From Hyphomicrobiales bacterium (GTDB lineage Bacteria > Pseudomonadota > Alphaproteobacteria > Rhizobiales > Rhizobiaceae): DNA of 64,000 nucleotides. Every line of letters begins with the position of its first letter. The stretch's first letter is position 1. Positions 9,416 to 17,795 of the stretch are shown here, piece after piece. The translations under genes and the position numbers were made by a program. A model generated the notes under the pieces. It did not search any database, had not been told where the DNA came from, and worked only from the letters and a program-made list of their open reading frames with translations. The stretch spans positions 127,349 through 191,348 of the forward strand of contig UCHV01000005.1 of the NCBI GenBank assembly GCA_900472395.1, in the 5' to 3' direction.

Positions 9416-9925
9416 ATGTCAGAACAGGTATTGAATACCGTCAGTTTCGCAGGCCGCGCGGCATCGTCCTCGCAGTTCAAGTCTCTGTATTCTGAAGGTA
9501 TGTCGCTGGTTGAAGAAACCGCCGGTTATCTGGATGGCACGGGCCGCGCAGCATCCAAGGTTCTGCCGCGCATGGCATCGGTGCTTTACGCAGCCGAATC
9601 CATGCGGCTGACCACCCGCCTCATGCAGATGGCCTCCTGGCTTCTGCTGCAGCGTGCGGTCAACAACGGCGAAATGAGCCGCGATCAGGTGATTTCCGAA
9701 AAGAGCAAGGTTCGCCTCGACGGTTTCAACGTCGACCGCAACGCTCCGGGCTGGAATGATCTTCCGGAAGGTTTCCGTGATCTGGTCGAACGCTCGCTGC
9801 GCCTGCAGAACCGTATCGCCATCCTCGATCGCGAGATCTACCGTCCAGGCGAAGCCAAGCTTCCCGACAACGAAAACGGCGTACGCGCGCAGCTGGATTT
9901 GCTGAGCACCGCGTTTTCGAGCTGA
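9416..9925 (+). CDS. rcdA: RcdA family (DUF1465) regulator of CtrA degradation
   Basis: A 169-residue helical protein of the DUF1465 family, to which Caulobacter RcdA belongs. RcdA is a ClpXP adaptor that helps deliver CtrA and other substrates for cell-cycle proteolysis. Seen: the helix PRMASVLYAAESMRLTTRLMQ around residue 45, the WLLLQRAV segment, and the EKSKVRL to LQNRIAILDREIYRP C-terminal part. An in-frame ATG at 9407 has its AGG touching the start codon. ATG 9416 has a better-spaced AGG and is preferred. A CtrA-type box lies upstream and a terminator downstream, so it is monocistronic. Confidence 0.88.
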   Translation: MSEQVLNTVSFAGRAASSSQFKSLYSEGMSLVEETAGYLDGTGRAASKVLPRMASVLYAAESMRLTTRLMQMASWLLLQRAVNNGEMSRDQVISEKSKVRLDGFNVDRNAPGWNDLPEGFRDLVERSLRLQNRIAILDREIYRPGEAKLPDNENGVRAQLDLLSTAFSS

Positions 9926-9958
9926 TCTACTTTCTACGCATCCAAGCACAAATTTTTC

Positions 9959-9985
9959 AAAGCGGGCCTCGGTCCGCTTTTTTTT
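9959..9985 (+). terminator. Rho-independent terminator after rcdA
   Basis: A 7-bp stem (AAAGCGG with CCGCTTT) is followed by eight T residues. Confidence 0.88.
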
Positions 9986-10044
9986 GCTTTGTGTCGGCGG
10001 ATATCGTTGTTGCGAGCATGTCGGCCACGACTCAACCGGCGGCC

Positions 10045-10073
10045 TTGTTAGAGCACCCGTTTCCGCTTATATT
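10045..10073 (+). promoter_or_regulatory. sigma-70-type promoter of the second candidate sRNA
   Basis: TTGTTA and TATATT are separated by exactly 17 bases. Transcription would start near 10079-10080. No open reading frame of note follows; a structured region does. Confidence 0.65.
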
Positions 10074-10078
10074 ACTGG

Positions 10079-10168
10079 AGGGAGAGACAGGGCCGAAACC
10101 CTGCCTCCCCACTCTTATGTAAGGAACTGGACCCGCACGGTGACTTGCCAGCTCGTGCGGGTTTTCCT
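10079..10168 (+). ncRNA. candidate ~90-nt structured sRNA
   Basis: Starting just after a good promoter, the segment holds a hairpin CAGGG/CCCTG (loop CCGAAA) flanked by GGAGG and CCTCC. A single-stranded CTCCCC stretch complementary to Shine-Dalgarno sequence follows. Then comes a strong 8-bp hairpin, CCCGCACG (10132-10139) with CGTGCGGG (10154-10161), followed by TTTTCC. Outside it, ACTCTTA-TAAGGA pairs with TCCTTA-TAAGAGT, making a long nested dyad to about 10181. No coding potential is seen. Several Rhizobiales sRNAs have exposed CCTCCC loops; I cannot assign this one to a family. Confidence 0.6.
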
Positions 10169-10384
10169 TACCGTAAGAGTGATACTAAATGGGATGAACC
10201 ACATAGATCATCTCCAGTTCAGCAATGAGGCCTTCGCCTAAAGGCCGGAGCGGCCCATCCTCCCCGGTGCGCCCTGGCAATGCGCATCTGCTTTCGCTGC
10301 GGAAGATGAACCGACAATCAATCACAATCTAAAATTGCACTCAAATACGTTCGCTGACCGCCACCGTTTGGCTTGCGCCCAAAC

Positions 10385-10412
10385 GCAAAAAAGCCCGGCT
10401 TGCGCCAGGCTT
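10385..10412 (-). terminator. Rho-independent terminator after rpmE
   Basis: On the minus strand AAGCCTGGC pairs with GCCGGGCTT through a GCAA tetraloop (one G-T pair), followed by TTTTTT. Confidence 0.88.
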
Positions 10413-10437
10413 CTTGTATTCAAGTAACAAGCGGAAA

Positions 10438-10659
10438 TTAGAGGCCGAGGCCGCCGAAACGCTTGTTGAACTTGGAAACGCGGCCGCCGCGGTCCAGCAT
10501 CTGCTGGTTGCCGCCGGTCCATGCCGGGTGCGACTTCGGGTCGATTTCGAGGTTCATGACCTGACCTTCCGAACCCCATGTCGAACGGGTTTCGTACTCG
10601 GTGCCGTCGGTCATGACGACCTTGATCGTGTGGTAGTCGGGATGGATGCTGGCCTTCAT
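10438..10659 (-). CDS. rpmE: 50S ribosomal protein L31 (bL31), Cys-free form
   Basis: A 73-residue protein starting [14 protein letters not shown], with [23 protein letters not shown] and the tail [11 protein letters not shown] typical of bL31. It has no cysteine, so it is the Zn-independent form. The frame is open 19 codons upstream, but the family N-terminus and the GGAAGAG ribosome site fix the ATG at 10659. Monocistronic, with its own terminator. Confidence 0.96.
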   Translation of the reverse strand: MKASIHPDYHTIKVVMTDGTEYETRSTWGSEGQVMNLEIDPKSHPAWTGGNQQMLDRGGRVSKFNKRFGGLGL

Positions 10660-10843
10660 GACACTCTTCCTGATAGAGGGCTCATTTGTCACGTTGAAGC
10701 GCCGAGCCCTAGTCAATAAATTGAAGCCAGAGACCGGATCCGATCCTAGCTTCCCAATTTGATGCGGAGCCTATACAGGAAGGTCGCCGAGAGTACAAGT
10801 GCCCGCAGACGATCGCAGGCACATGCCGTATAAGAGGACGACC

Positions 10844-12646
10844 GTGGCAGATATCCAGGAAAACCAGACCAAGACCCGCCGCTCGCCGCAGCCGCTGATG
10901 CGTCTCATGCCGCATGTGCTGCGTTATAGAGGCATGGTTTGTGCCGCCATACTCTTCCTGACGCTTGCAGCCGTCACCACGCTGGCGCTGCCGCTGGCGG
11001 TGCGCCGCATGATAGACCACGGTTTCGCGGCGGCGGACGGCGGATTCGTCAACAACTATTTCGGCATGATGCTGGTTCTGGCCTCGCTTCTCGCGCTCGC
11101 CAGCGCCATGCGTTATTATTATGTCATCACGATAGGCGAACGCGTGGTCGCCGATATCCGCCGTGAGGTGTTTGCCCGCATCACCGCACTTTCCCCATCC
11201 TTTTTTGACGTCAACCAGTCCGGCGAACTGGTTTCGCGCCTGACGGCCGATACGACCCAGATCAAGTCCGCCTTCGGTTCTTCCGCGTCGCAGGCGTTGC
11301 GCAACACCATTCTCTGTCTGGGCGCGATGGTGATGATGATCTACACCAGCCCTGCCCTCTCCGGCATGGTGCTCGGCGCCATTCCCCTCATCGTTTTCCC
11401 ATTGGTCGCCTTTGGCCGCTCCGTGCGCCGCCGTTCGCGCGCAGCACAGGACAGGCTGGCCGAAACCTCCGCCTTCGCGTCTGAGACCATCGGCGCGGTG
11501 CGCACCATCCAGGCCTTCAACGGCCAGCAGGAAGCCGGCATCCGTTACGGCGCCACCGTCGAATTCGCCTATGATGCCGCGCGCAACGCCATCCGCTCGC
11601 GCGCGCTTCTGACCGGCGTCGGCATTCTTCTCGTTTTCGGCAGTATTGTCGGCGTGTTGTGGTACGGCGCGCAGAACGTGCTGGCCGGCACGATGAGCGC
11701 CGGCACGCTCGGCCAGTTCGTGCTTTACGCCGTGCTTCTGGCAAGCTCGCTCGGCCAGTTGTCGGAAGTCTGGGGCGATCTTTCGCAGGCAGGCGGCGCT
11801 GCGGAGCGGCTGATGGAACTGCTGCACGAAGTGCCCGCCATTCGCGACCCGGAAGCACCTGTCGCCCTGCCCTCACCGGCCCGCGGCGAAGTCGAGTTCG
11901 ACAATGTTTCCTTCGCTTATCCGAGCCGCGTCAGCGCGGTGACGCTGAACAGCCTGTCGCTGAAGGTGAAGGCCGGCGAAACCGTCGCCATCGTCGGCCC
12001 CTCGGGTGCGGGCAAAAGCACCATCCTGTCGCTTCTCCTGCGGTATTACGATCCGGTCGCCGGCAGCATCAAGCTCGACGGCATCGACGTGAAGCAGACC
12101 CGCCTGGCCGACCTGCGGTCGCGCATGGCGATCGTGCCGCAGGATGTCACCATCTTTGCCGCTTCCATTCACGATAACATCGCTTTCGGCAAACCGAACG
12201 CCACGCGTGAAGACGTGCGGGCCGCCGCAATCGCCGCTCAGGCTGACGGCTTCATCTCCGCACTCGACAACGGTTACGACACGCTTGCCGGCGAACGCGG
12301 CATCACGCTCTCCGGCGGTCAGCGCCAGAGGATCGCCATTGCCCGCGCCATCCTCAAGGATGCCCCGGTGCTGCTGCTCGACGAAGCAACCTCTGCGCTC
12401 GATGCGGAAAGCGAAACGCTGGTGCAGAAGGCACTGGACGGGCTGATGAAGGATCGCACCACGATCGTCATCGCTCATCGTCTCGCGACCGTGTTGAAGG
12501 CCGACCGAATCGTCGTCATGGAAAACGGCCATATCGTTGAACAGGGCACCCACCACAGCCTCGCCGCCGATGACGGGCTTTACGCCAAGCTGGCACGTCT
12601 GCAGTTCGATCGCGGACTGGAACGTCCCAACGGCCTCACGCACTAG
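10844..12646 (+). CDS. ABC exporter, fused permease-ATPase (MsbA-like half-transporter)
   Basis: About 600 residues. An N-terminal six-helix exporter domain (roughly 30-315) is fused to an ATPase domain. Walker A GPSGAGKST is near residue 386, signature LSGGQRQR near 489 and Walker B LLLDEATSALD near 509, with the H-loop in IAHRLATV. It belongs to the MsbA-related branch common in alphaproteobacteria and works as a homodimer in the inner membrane. The substrate is unknown, with a lipid or hydrophobic compound likely. GTG 10844 has AGAGGA five bases upstream and is preferred over the earlier in-frame GTG 10799 and ATG 10823. Confidence 0.93.
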   Translation: MADIQENQTKTRRSPQPLMRLMPHVLRYRGMVCAAILFLTLAAVTTLALPLAVRRMIDHGFAAADGGFVNNYFGMMLVLASLLALASAMRYYYVITIGERVVADIRREVFARITALSPSFFDVNQSGELVSRLTADTTQIKSAFGSSASQALRNTILCLGAMVMMIYTSPALSGMVLGAIPLIVFPLVAFGRSVRRRSRAAQDRLAETSAFASETIGAVRTIQAFNGQQEAGIRYGATVEFAYDAARNAIRSRALLTGVGILLVFGSIVGVLWYGAQNVLAGTMSAGTLGQFVLYAVLLASSLGQLSEVWGDLSQAGGAAERLMELLHEVPAIRDPEAPVALPSPARGEVEFDNVSFAYPSRVSAVTLNSLSLKVKAGETVAIVGPSGAGKSTILSLLLRYYDPVAGSIKLDGIDVKQTRLADLRSRMAIVPQDVTIFAASIHDNIAFGKPNATREDVRAAAIAAQADGFISALDNGYDTLAGERGITLSGGQRQRIAIARAILKDAPVLLLDEATSALDAESETLVQKALDGLMKDRTTIVIAHRLATVLKADRIVVMENGHIVEQGTHHSLAADDGLYAKLARLQFDRGLERPNGLTH

Positions 12647-12809
12647 TTCACAACACTAACACACCGCTAACACAGTCATGTTACGTTGATTTCGCGACCA
12701 TCCATTCGCCGGATTGTCCCAACATGGGTGGTCGGTGCTTTCCTGTCCAAACCGGGCGGGAGAACATCAGTGATCCGATTGTCAAAAGGGCCTTGAGCGT
12801 TTCGACCGC

Positions 12810-14081
12810 ATGGATGTGACCGATCAGCTGGCACGTGAGCCAGCCTCCCTCCCGCTCGATGCACTTCTCGATGAGGTGCAGTACCGCACGTTCCTGTATT
12901 TCTGGGAGGGCGCCCACCCGGAAACCGGTCTGCCTTTCGAAAAACGCCGCGCCGACGGTTATATGGCAACCGATGCGGTGGCGATGAGCGGTGTCGGGTT
13001 CGGCCTGATGGCGCTTCTGGTCGGCACCGAACGCGGCTGGATTTCGAGAGACGAATCGCTCACACGCACCGCCCTCATCGTCGAAAACCTTTTTCGCGCC
13101 CCGCGCTTCCACGGCGCCTTTTCGCATCTCATCCACGGGACGACCTGCGAAGTCCTGCCGTTTTCGCAAAAGGACGATGGCGGTGACCTGGTCGAAACCG
13201 CGCTGCTGATGCAGGGCCTGATCTGCGCCCGGGAATATTTTGCCGGCGAGAGCAAGACCGAGACAAAACTGCGCGCGGATGTCACCCGCCTCTACGACGA
13301 AACCGACTGGCGCTGGTACACGCGTGGCGATGACGATGGCCCGCTATATTGGCACTGGAGCGCCGGACACGACTGGATCATGAACCTGCCGATCACCGGC
13401 TGGAACGAATCGCTGTCCGCCTACGTGCTCGCCGCCGGTTCCAACACGCACCCGATCGATCCACAAAACTACCATTCCGGTTGGACGCGTAATGGCGCCT
13501 TCGTAAACGGCGAGAGCTATTTCGGCACCCGCCTGCCATTCGGCGAGCCGCTGGGCGGACCGCTGTTCATGTCGCAATATTCCTTCTGCGCACTCGATCC
13601 GCGCGGACTGGAAGATCGGTATGGCGATTACTGGGAGCAGGTGGTCGCGCACGCGCGCATCAACCACGATTATTGTCTGACCGTGCCGGAATATCTCAAA
13701 GCGAACGTATGGGGCCTGACGGCGTCGGAAATCCCCTACGGTTATGCCGCCAATTCGCCGACAGAGGATGTCGGTGCCATCGCTCCAACGGCCGCGCTGT
13801 CGAGTTTCCCTTTCCTGCCACGCGAGGCGGAAAAGGCCCTGCGCGCCTTCATGGCCTTCGACAACGGCGCTCTTTTCGGCCCGCTCGGTTTCGTCGATGC
13901 CTTCACGCCGACAGGCGGCTGGACGGCTCCACACTACATCGTCATCGACCAGGGCCCGATTGTCGCGATGATCGAAAACTTTCGCTCAGGCCTGTTGTGG
14001 GATCTGTTCATGAAGGCACCCGAGGTTCGGCGCGGCTTGGACCGGCTGGAGTTTCAGGTCGGCAATCAGCATTCGGGGTGA
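12810..14081 (+). CDS. glycoamylase-like domain protein
   Basis: A 423-residue soluble protein whose body matches the glycoamylase-like family (PF10091), an (alpha/alpha)6 carbohydrate-active fold. Seen: RTFLYFWEGAHPETGL at about residues 26-41, DAVAMSGVGFG, HWSAGHDWIMNLPITGWNESLSAYVLA mid-protein, and GPLFMSQYSFCALDPRGL. The C-terminal PTGGWTAPHYIVIDQGPIVAMIENFRSGLLW is also seen. Rhizobia use related domains around cyclic beta-glucan metabolism, but the substrate is not known here. No signal peptide is seen. It converges with the OmpA-type gene seven bases downstream. Confidence 0.85.
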   Translation: MDVTDQLAREPASLPLDALLDEVQYRTFLYFWEGAHPETGLPFEKRRADGYMATDAVAMSGVGFGLMALLVGTERGWISRDESLTRTALIVENLFRAPRFHGAFSHLIHGTTCEVLPFSQKDDGGDLVETALLMQGLICAREYFAGESKTETKLRADVTRLYDETDWRWYTRGDDDGPLYWHWSAGHDWIMNLPITGWNESLSAYVLAAGSNTHPIDPQNYHSGWTRNGAFVNGESYFGTRLPFGEPLGGPLFMSQYSFCALDPRGLEDRYGDYWEQVVAHARINHDYCLTVPEYLKANVWGLTASEIPYGYAANSPTEDVGAIAPTAALSSFPFLPREAEKALRAFMAFDNGALFGPLGFVDAFTPTGGWTAPHYIVIDQGPIVAMIENFRSGLLWDLFMKAPEVRRGLDRLEFQVGNQHSG

Positions 14082-14088
14082 GTGCCCC

Positions 14089-15120
14089 TCACCGCTCCGT
14101 CAGCTTCAACTCGATACGGCGGTTCTGCGAGCGCACCTCGGGCGTATCGCCCTCGGCAATCGGCTGGAACTCACCGAAACCGGCAGCCACCAGACGATTG
14201 GCCGGCACGCCCTTGGTGATCAGATATTTGACCACCGACGTCGCACGTGCGGATGAAAGCTCCCAGTTGTCGCGGTAACGGCCGGTGCCGGAAAGCGGCG
14301 CGTTGTCCGTATGTCCGTCGACGCGCAGCACCCAGTTGATCTCGGCCGGGATTTCCTGCGCCAGTTCCAGAAGTGCTGACGCCAGCTTGTCCATCTCGAC
14401 GCGACCGGCATCGTCCAGTTCGTTGCCGCCGACGGGGAAGAGCACTTCCGACTGGAAAACGAAACGGTCGCCGACAATGCGGATGTTTTCACGATCCGAC
14501 AAAATTTCCCTCAGACGGCCGAAGAAGTCGGAACGGTAGCGGTTGAGTTCCTGCACACGCTGCGCAAGCGCGACGTTGAGGCGGCGGCCGAGATCGGCGA
14601 TACGCGCCTGAGACGATTGGTCCTTCGCCTCCGAGGCCTGCAACGCACCTTCCACGGCCGCGATCTGGGCGCGCAGGGCAGCGATCTGCTGGTTCAGGAG
14701 TTCGATCTGGCTCGCGGCACGGGCGGAAATCTGCTTTTCCTGGCCAAGTTCGTCGGTCAGGGCGCCAACGCGGGCATTGGCGGCATCACCTGCGCCGGCA
14801 CCGCGGTCAAGTAGCGATTGCAGACGCGAGCGCTCGCTTTCCGAGGTAGCAAGAGAGGATTGCAGGTTGGCAAGCGTATCTTCCAGATCCGTCTTGCCGC
14901 TCTTTTCCAGCGCCAGAAGCTCCGTCAGTTCGGAAATCTGGCTGTTGAGGCGGTTCAGCACCTCGTCCCGACCGGAAATTTCTCTGGAGAGGATAAACTG
15001 CGCCAGCACGAACACCGTGAGCAGGAACATGATGGCGAGCAGGAGCGTCGACAGCGCATCGACGAAACCCGGCCAGTAATCGACGCCACGCTCGCTGCGG
15101 CGGTGCCTACCAAGCGCCAT
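14089..15120 (-). CDS. OmpA/MotB-type peptidoglycan-binding protein
   Basis: A 343-residue protein. It has one N-terminal membrane anchor (about residues 20-42), a long coiled coil (about 50-180) and a C-terminal OmpA-like domain. That domain contains VDGHTDNAPLSG, ELSSARATSVVKYL and QNRRIELKL, the standard peptidoglycan-binding signature. It follows its MotA/TolQ-like partner by three bases on the same strand, so they form a stator-like pair in the inner membrane that would use the ion gradient to act on the cell wall. No flagellar genes are nearby, so it is not the flagellar MotB. Confidence 0.85.
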   Translation of the reverse strand: MALGRHRRSERGVDYWPGFVDALSTLLLAIMFLLTVFVLAQFILSREISGRDEVLNRLNSQISELTELLALEKSGKTDLEDTLANLQSSLATSESERSRLQSLLDRGAGAGDAANARVGALTDELGQEKQISARAASQIELLNQQIAALRAQIAAVEGALQASEAKDQSSQARIADLGRRLNVALAQRVQELNRYRSDFFGRLREILSDRENIRIVGDRFVFQSEVLFPVGGNELDDAGRVEMDKLASALLELAQEIPAEINWVLRVDGHTDNAPLSGTGRYRDNWELSSARATSVVKYLITKGVPANRLVAAGFGEFQPIAEGDTPEVRSQNRRIELKLTER

Positions 15121-15123
15121 CGC

Positions 15124-16212
15124 TTATTTGCTCCCGCTTTTGTCGGCAGCAGCCGTTTCACCGGCAAGTTTTTCCGTCAGCCGATCGAGCGACTTGCGCA
15201 TCGCCTTGGATTCCTCCTGCTGCGCCTCGATCCAGTCTCGCAGCATCTGTTGTTCGCTGCGCATGTTTTTCACCAGTCCCTGAATGCCTTCCGCGAGATT
15301 GGCCATGGCCGAGAGCGAGCGTTCCGCCTGCGGCCCGCCTTGGGCCTGCGCCTGTGCAGTCGCCAGTTTCTGCAGCTGTTCGGTCAGCGCACGCAATTCA
15401 TCGACGGATGCAGGGGCCGCCGGCACGACACCGGGGGTGACAATATGCTGGTGCTCGCCACCGACTTCGGTCACCGAAGACAGCCAGTTTTCCAGTTCCG
15501 TGTAGAAACGGTTCTGGGCGCGGCCGGCCTGCAGGTCGAGGAAGCCGAGGATGAGCGAACCGGAAAGACCCAGCAGCGAGGACGAAAACGCCGTGCCCAT
15601 GCCCGACAGCGGCGCGGTGAGGCCGCTTTTCAGCGCCTGCAGAATATCGTTGTTATTGCCTGATGCCGGATCGAGGCCCTGGATGACGTCGCTGATCGAG
15701 CCGATCGTGCCGATCAGACCCCAGAACGTGCCGAGCAGGCCGAGAAACACAAGAAGGCCGATGAGATAACGCGAAGTGTCGCGCTTTTCATCCAGTCGCG
15801 TACCGATCGAATCGAGGATGGATTGCAGCGTTGCGGTGGACAGCGCCACCTTGCGTCGACGGCCGAGAAGCGCCCGCATCGGTGCCAGCAGCTTTGGCTC
15901 ACGGCCCACCTTCTCGGCGCTGCCGGCGGCGCGGAAGGAATTGAACCAGCGCACTTCCGGGATAAGCGAGACGATCTGGGCATACACCAGGAAAACGCCA
16001 ATCAGCAGAACGCCGAGGATCAGGCCGTTCAAACCCGGATTGGTCATGAAAGCCTGATGGGCCTGCCGGTAAAGGATCGCGGCAATAAACCCGATGATGA
16101 TCAAAAAGACCGTCATCGTCCAAAGGAAGGGGATCGGGTTGGAAAGTTTGTGGCCGTAATCGCGCGGAGCCTGTTCCGAAACGTCCACATCCCCCAGCGA
16201 GTCATTCGTCAT
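15124..16212 (-). CDS. MotA/TolQ/ExbB-type proton-channel protein
   Basis: A 362-residue protein with four membrane segments at about 25-45, 60-82, 145-165 and 200-225. The sequence LVFLGLLGTFWGLIGTI and the following LSGMGTAFSSSLLGLSGSLILGF are the MotA/ExbB channel core. The cytosolic tail is coiled. It is the first gene of a two-gene unit with the OmpA-type protein. The pair resembles ZorAB of Zorya defence, but no ZorC, D or E gene is present and the context is housekeeping, so a general cell-envelope role is more likely. Confidence 0.85.
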   Translation of the reverse strand: MTNDSLGDVDVSEQAPRDYGHKLSNPIPFLWTMTVFLIIIGFIAAILYRQAHQAFMTNPGLNGLILGVLLIGVFLVYAQIVSLIPEVRWFNSFRAAGSAEKVGREPKLLAPMRALLGRRRKVALSTATLQSILDSIGTRLDEKRDTSRYLIGLLVFLGLLGTFWGLIGTIGSISDVIQGLDPASGNNNDILQALKSGLTAPLSGMGTAFSSSLLGLSGSLILGFLDLQAGRAQNRFYTELENWLSSVTEVGGEHQHIVTPGVVPAAPASVDELRALTEQLQKLATAQAQAQGGPQAERSLSAMANLAEGIQGLVKNMRSEQQMLRDWIEAQQEESKAMRKSLDRLTEKLAGETAAADKSGSK

Positions 16213-16303
16213 AAAGGCAACCTCCGCATGTCGTGAGCGGAAGCTAGTTTAAAATTGCGACGAATTGAAGTGCCGAAGCACTGGAAAAGCATGAGGATTT
16301 TAC

Positions 16304-16330
16304 CTCGCCCCGGCAGAAAGCCGGGGTGAG
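16304..16330 (-). terminator. hairpin downstream of suhB
   Basis: An 11-bp stem (CTCGCCCCGGC with GCCGGGGTGAG, one G-T pair) lies 24 bp beyond the suhB stop. The U tract is poor, so it is a probable but not ideal terminator. Confidence 0.5.
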
Positions 16331-16353
16331 GCATCATATCGTGCGAGGCTGTT

Positions 16354-17154
16354 TTAGCGGCTCGGAACCGGGCGGTTGGAGACTTCGAGCAGCGCCTTCT
16401 GGATCAATTCGTTTCCGGCAACCACGGTTTTGGTTTCGAACATGTTCTGGCCGCCCTTCATGTCGGACGAGAAACCACCGGCTTCCTTGATGAGGATCAG
16501 GCCGGCGGCCATGTCCCACGGATGCAGTTCGGCTTCCCAGAAACCGTCGAGACGGCCCGCAGCGACGTAAGCGAGATCGAGTGCAGCAGCACCCATGCGG
16601 CGCACGCCGGCAACTTCACCCATGACGTGGCGCAGTTCGACCAGGAACTTGCCGTGATTGCCGCGACCGAGATGCGGCACGCCGCAGCCGATGACGCAAT
16701 CGGAAAGAACGCGGCGGGCAGCCACGCGCAGACGACGGTCGTTGAGGAAAGCGCCACCGCCCTTTTCGGCGGTGAAGAGTTCGTCCGTTGCCGGGTTGAA
16801 GATCACGCCGGCGACGATTTCGCCATTGCGCTCCAGCGCGATCGAGGTGGCGAACTGCGGAATGCCGTGCAGAAAGTTGGTCGTGCCGTCGAGCGGATCG
16901 ACGATCCAGCGATGCGCGCCGTCGGTACCCTTTTCCTCGCCGCCTTCCTCACCGAGGAAACCGTAGGTCGGGCGGGCTTTCATCAGCTCGTCATGGACAA
17001 TCTTTTCGGCCTTGAAATCGGCCTGCGATACGAAATCGCCCGGTCCCTTGACCGAAACCTGCAGGTTCTGGACCTCGCCGAAATCGCGTGTGAGCGACTT
17101 GCCCGCCTTGACGGCAGCCTGGACCATGACATTGAGAAGGGCGGAGCGTGCCAT
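16354..17154 (-). CDS. suhB: inositol monophosphatase
   Basis: A 266-residue enzyme of the inositol monophosphatase family that hydrolyses myo-inositol 1-phosphate using Mg2+; SuhB in enterics also acts on RNA-processing complexes. Metal-site motifs seen: GEEGGEEKG near residue 66, WIVDPLDGTTNFLHG near 82, and HPWDMAAGLILIKEAGG near 210. The frame is open 11 codons before the ATG at 17154, which gives the family N-terminus MARSALLNVMVQAA. It lies downstream of no other minus-strand gene and has its own promoter region. Confidence 0.94.
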   Translation of the reverse strand: MARSALLNVMVQAAVKAGKSLTRDFGEVQNLQVSVKGPGDFVSQADFKAEKIVHDELMKARPTYGFLGEEGGEEKGTDGAHRWIVDPLDGTTNFLHGIPQFATSIALERNGEIVAGVIFNPATDELFTAEKGGGAFLNDRRLRVAARRVLSDCVIGCGVPHLGRGNHGKFLVELRHVMGEVAGVRRMGAAALDLAYVAAGRLDGFWEAELHPWDMAAGLILIKEAGGFSSDMKGGQNMFETKTVVAGNELIQKALLEVSNRPVPSR

Positions 17155-17377
17155 ACGGGAAATCCTTGAGGGACAAGTCCCGCGCATGCGTGTGGCGGGA
17201 TGTCTTTTTGTCAGTTTGTCGTGATGTGCGGCTTCATGACCACAAATCGCTTAGAAATTCAAGTGAGACGCGACATAGTTGACACTTGCCAGTTCTCTCC
17301 GGCTTTGCGACAAGCAGCGAAACGCCGGGACAGGCCCCCTGTCAGGACCGCGCTCCGGCTCTCAGGAGTATGACATT

Positions 17378-17728
17378 TTGCCCATCGCATTGCCGCTGTT
17401 CGTCAGCCTTGGCCTGTTGATCACCATGAGCTCTCTTTCGATCGGCCTTGTTGTCGCCTTGCCGGCGGAAACGCAGCTGCCGATCCATTTCACGCTCTGG
17501 GGCGAGCCGACCACATTTGCATCGGCGGCCGTTGCCTTGTCGCTGCTTCCGGCAGCCGGCGCGCTCGCCACGCTTCTTTTCGCGCTCGGCCCGAAATTCA
17601 ACAAGGGTATCGCCGCCATCCAGGGCCGGTACCTCGCCATCTGGCTGGCGACCGTGTTCATCCTTGCCATCGCCCACGGCTTCATCATCCGCGGCGCGCT
17701 TTATGCCCTGAAAGCCGCAATCAGCTAA
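17378..17728 (+). CDS. DUF1648-like small membrane protein
   Basis: About 116 residues with three hydrophobic helices. The segment QLPIHFTLWGEPTTFAS matches the DUF1648/SdpI-type motif (P-hydrophobic-H-F-x-x-G-x-P). TTG at 17378 has CAGGAG nine bases upstream and starts directly at the first helix, so it is the likely start. An ATG at 17370 is in another frame, and the frame upstream is open but not protein-like. The function is unknown; some relatives are immunity or signalling membrane proteins. Confidence 0.6.
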   Translation: MPIALPLFVSLGLLITMSSLSIGLVVALPAETQLPIHFTLWGEPTTFASAAVALSLLPAAGALATLLFALGPKFNKGIAAIQGRYLAIWLATVFILAIAHGFIIRGALYALKAAIS

Positions 17729-17795
17729 TCATCGGGAACCGAGCCGCCTCCAAAGCATGTCGCGCAGAAAGCTCCCGCAAGGATCGCTGCGCGCT

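Noticed and set aside
14089-16212. MotA/OmpA-type pair as a Zorya (ZorAB) defence system
   Set aside because: No ZorC, ZorD or ZorE gene is next to it, and it sits in a conserved housekeeping block. It is better read as a general envelope stator-like pair.
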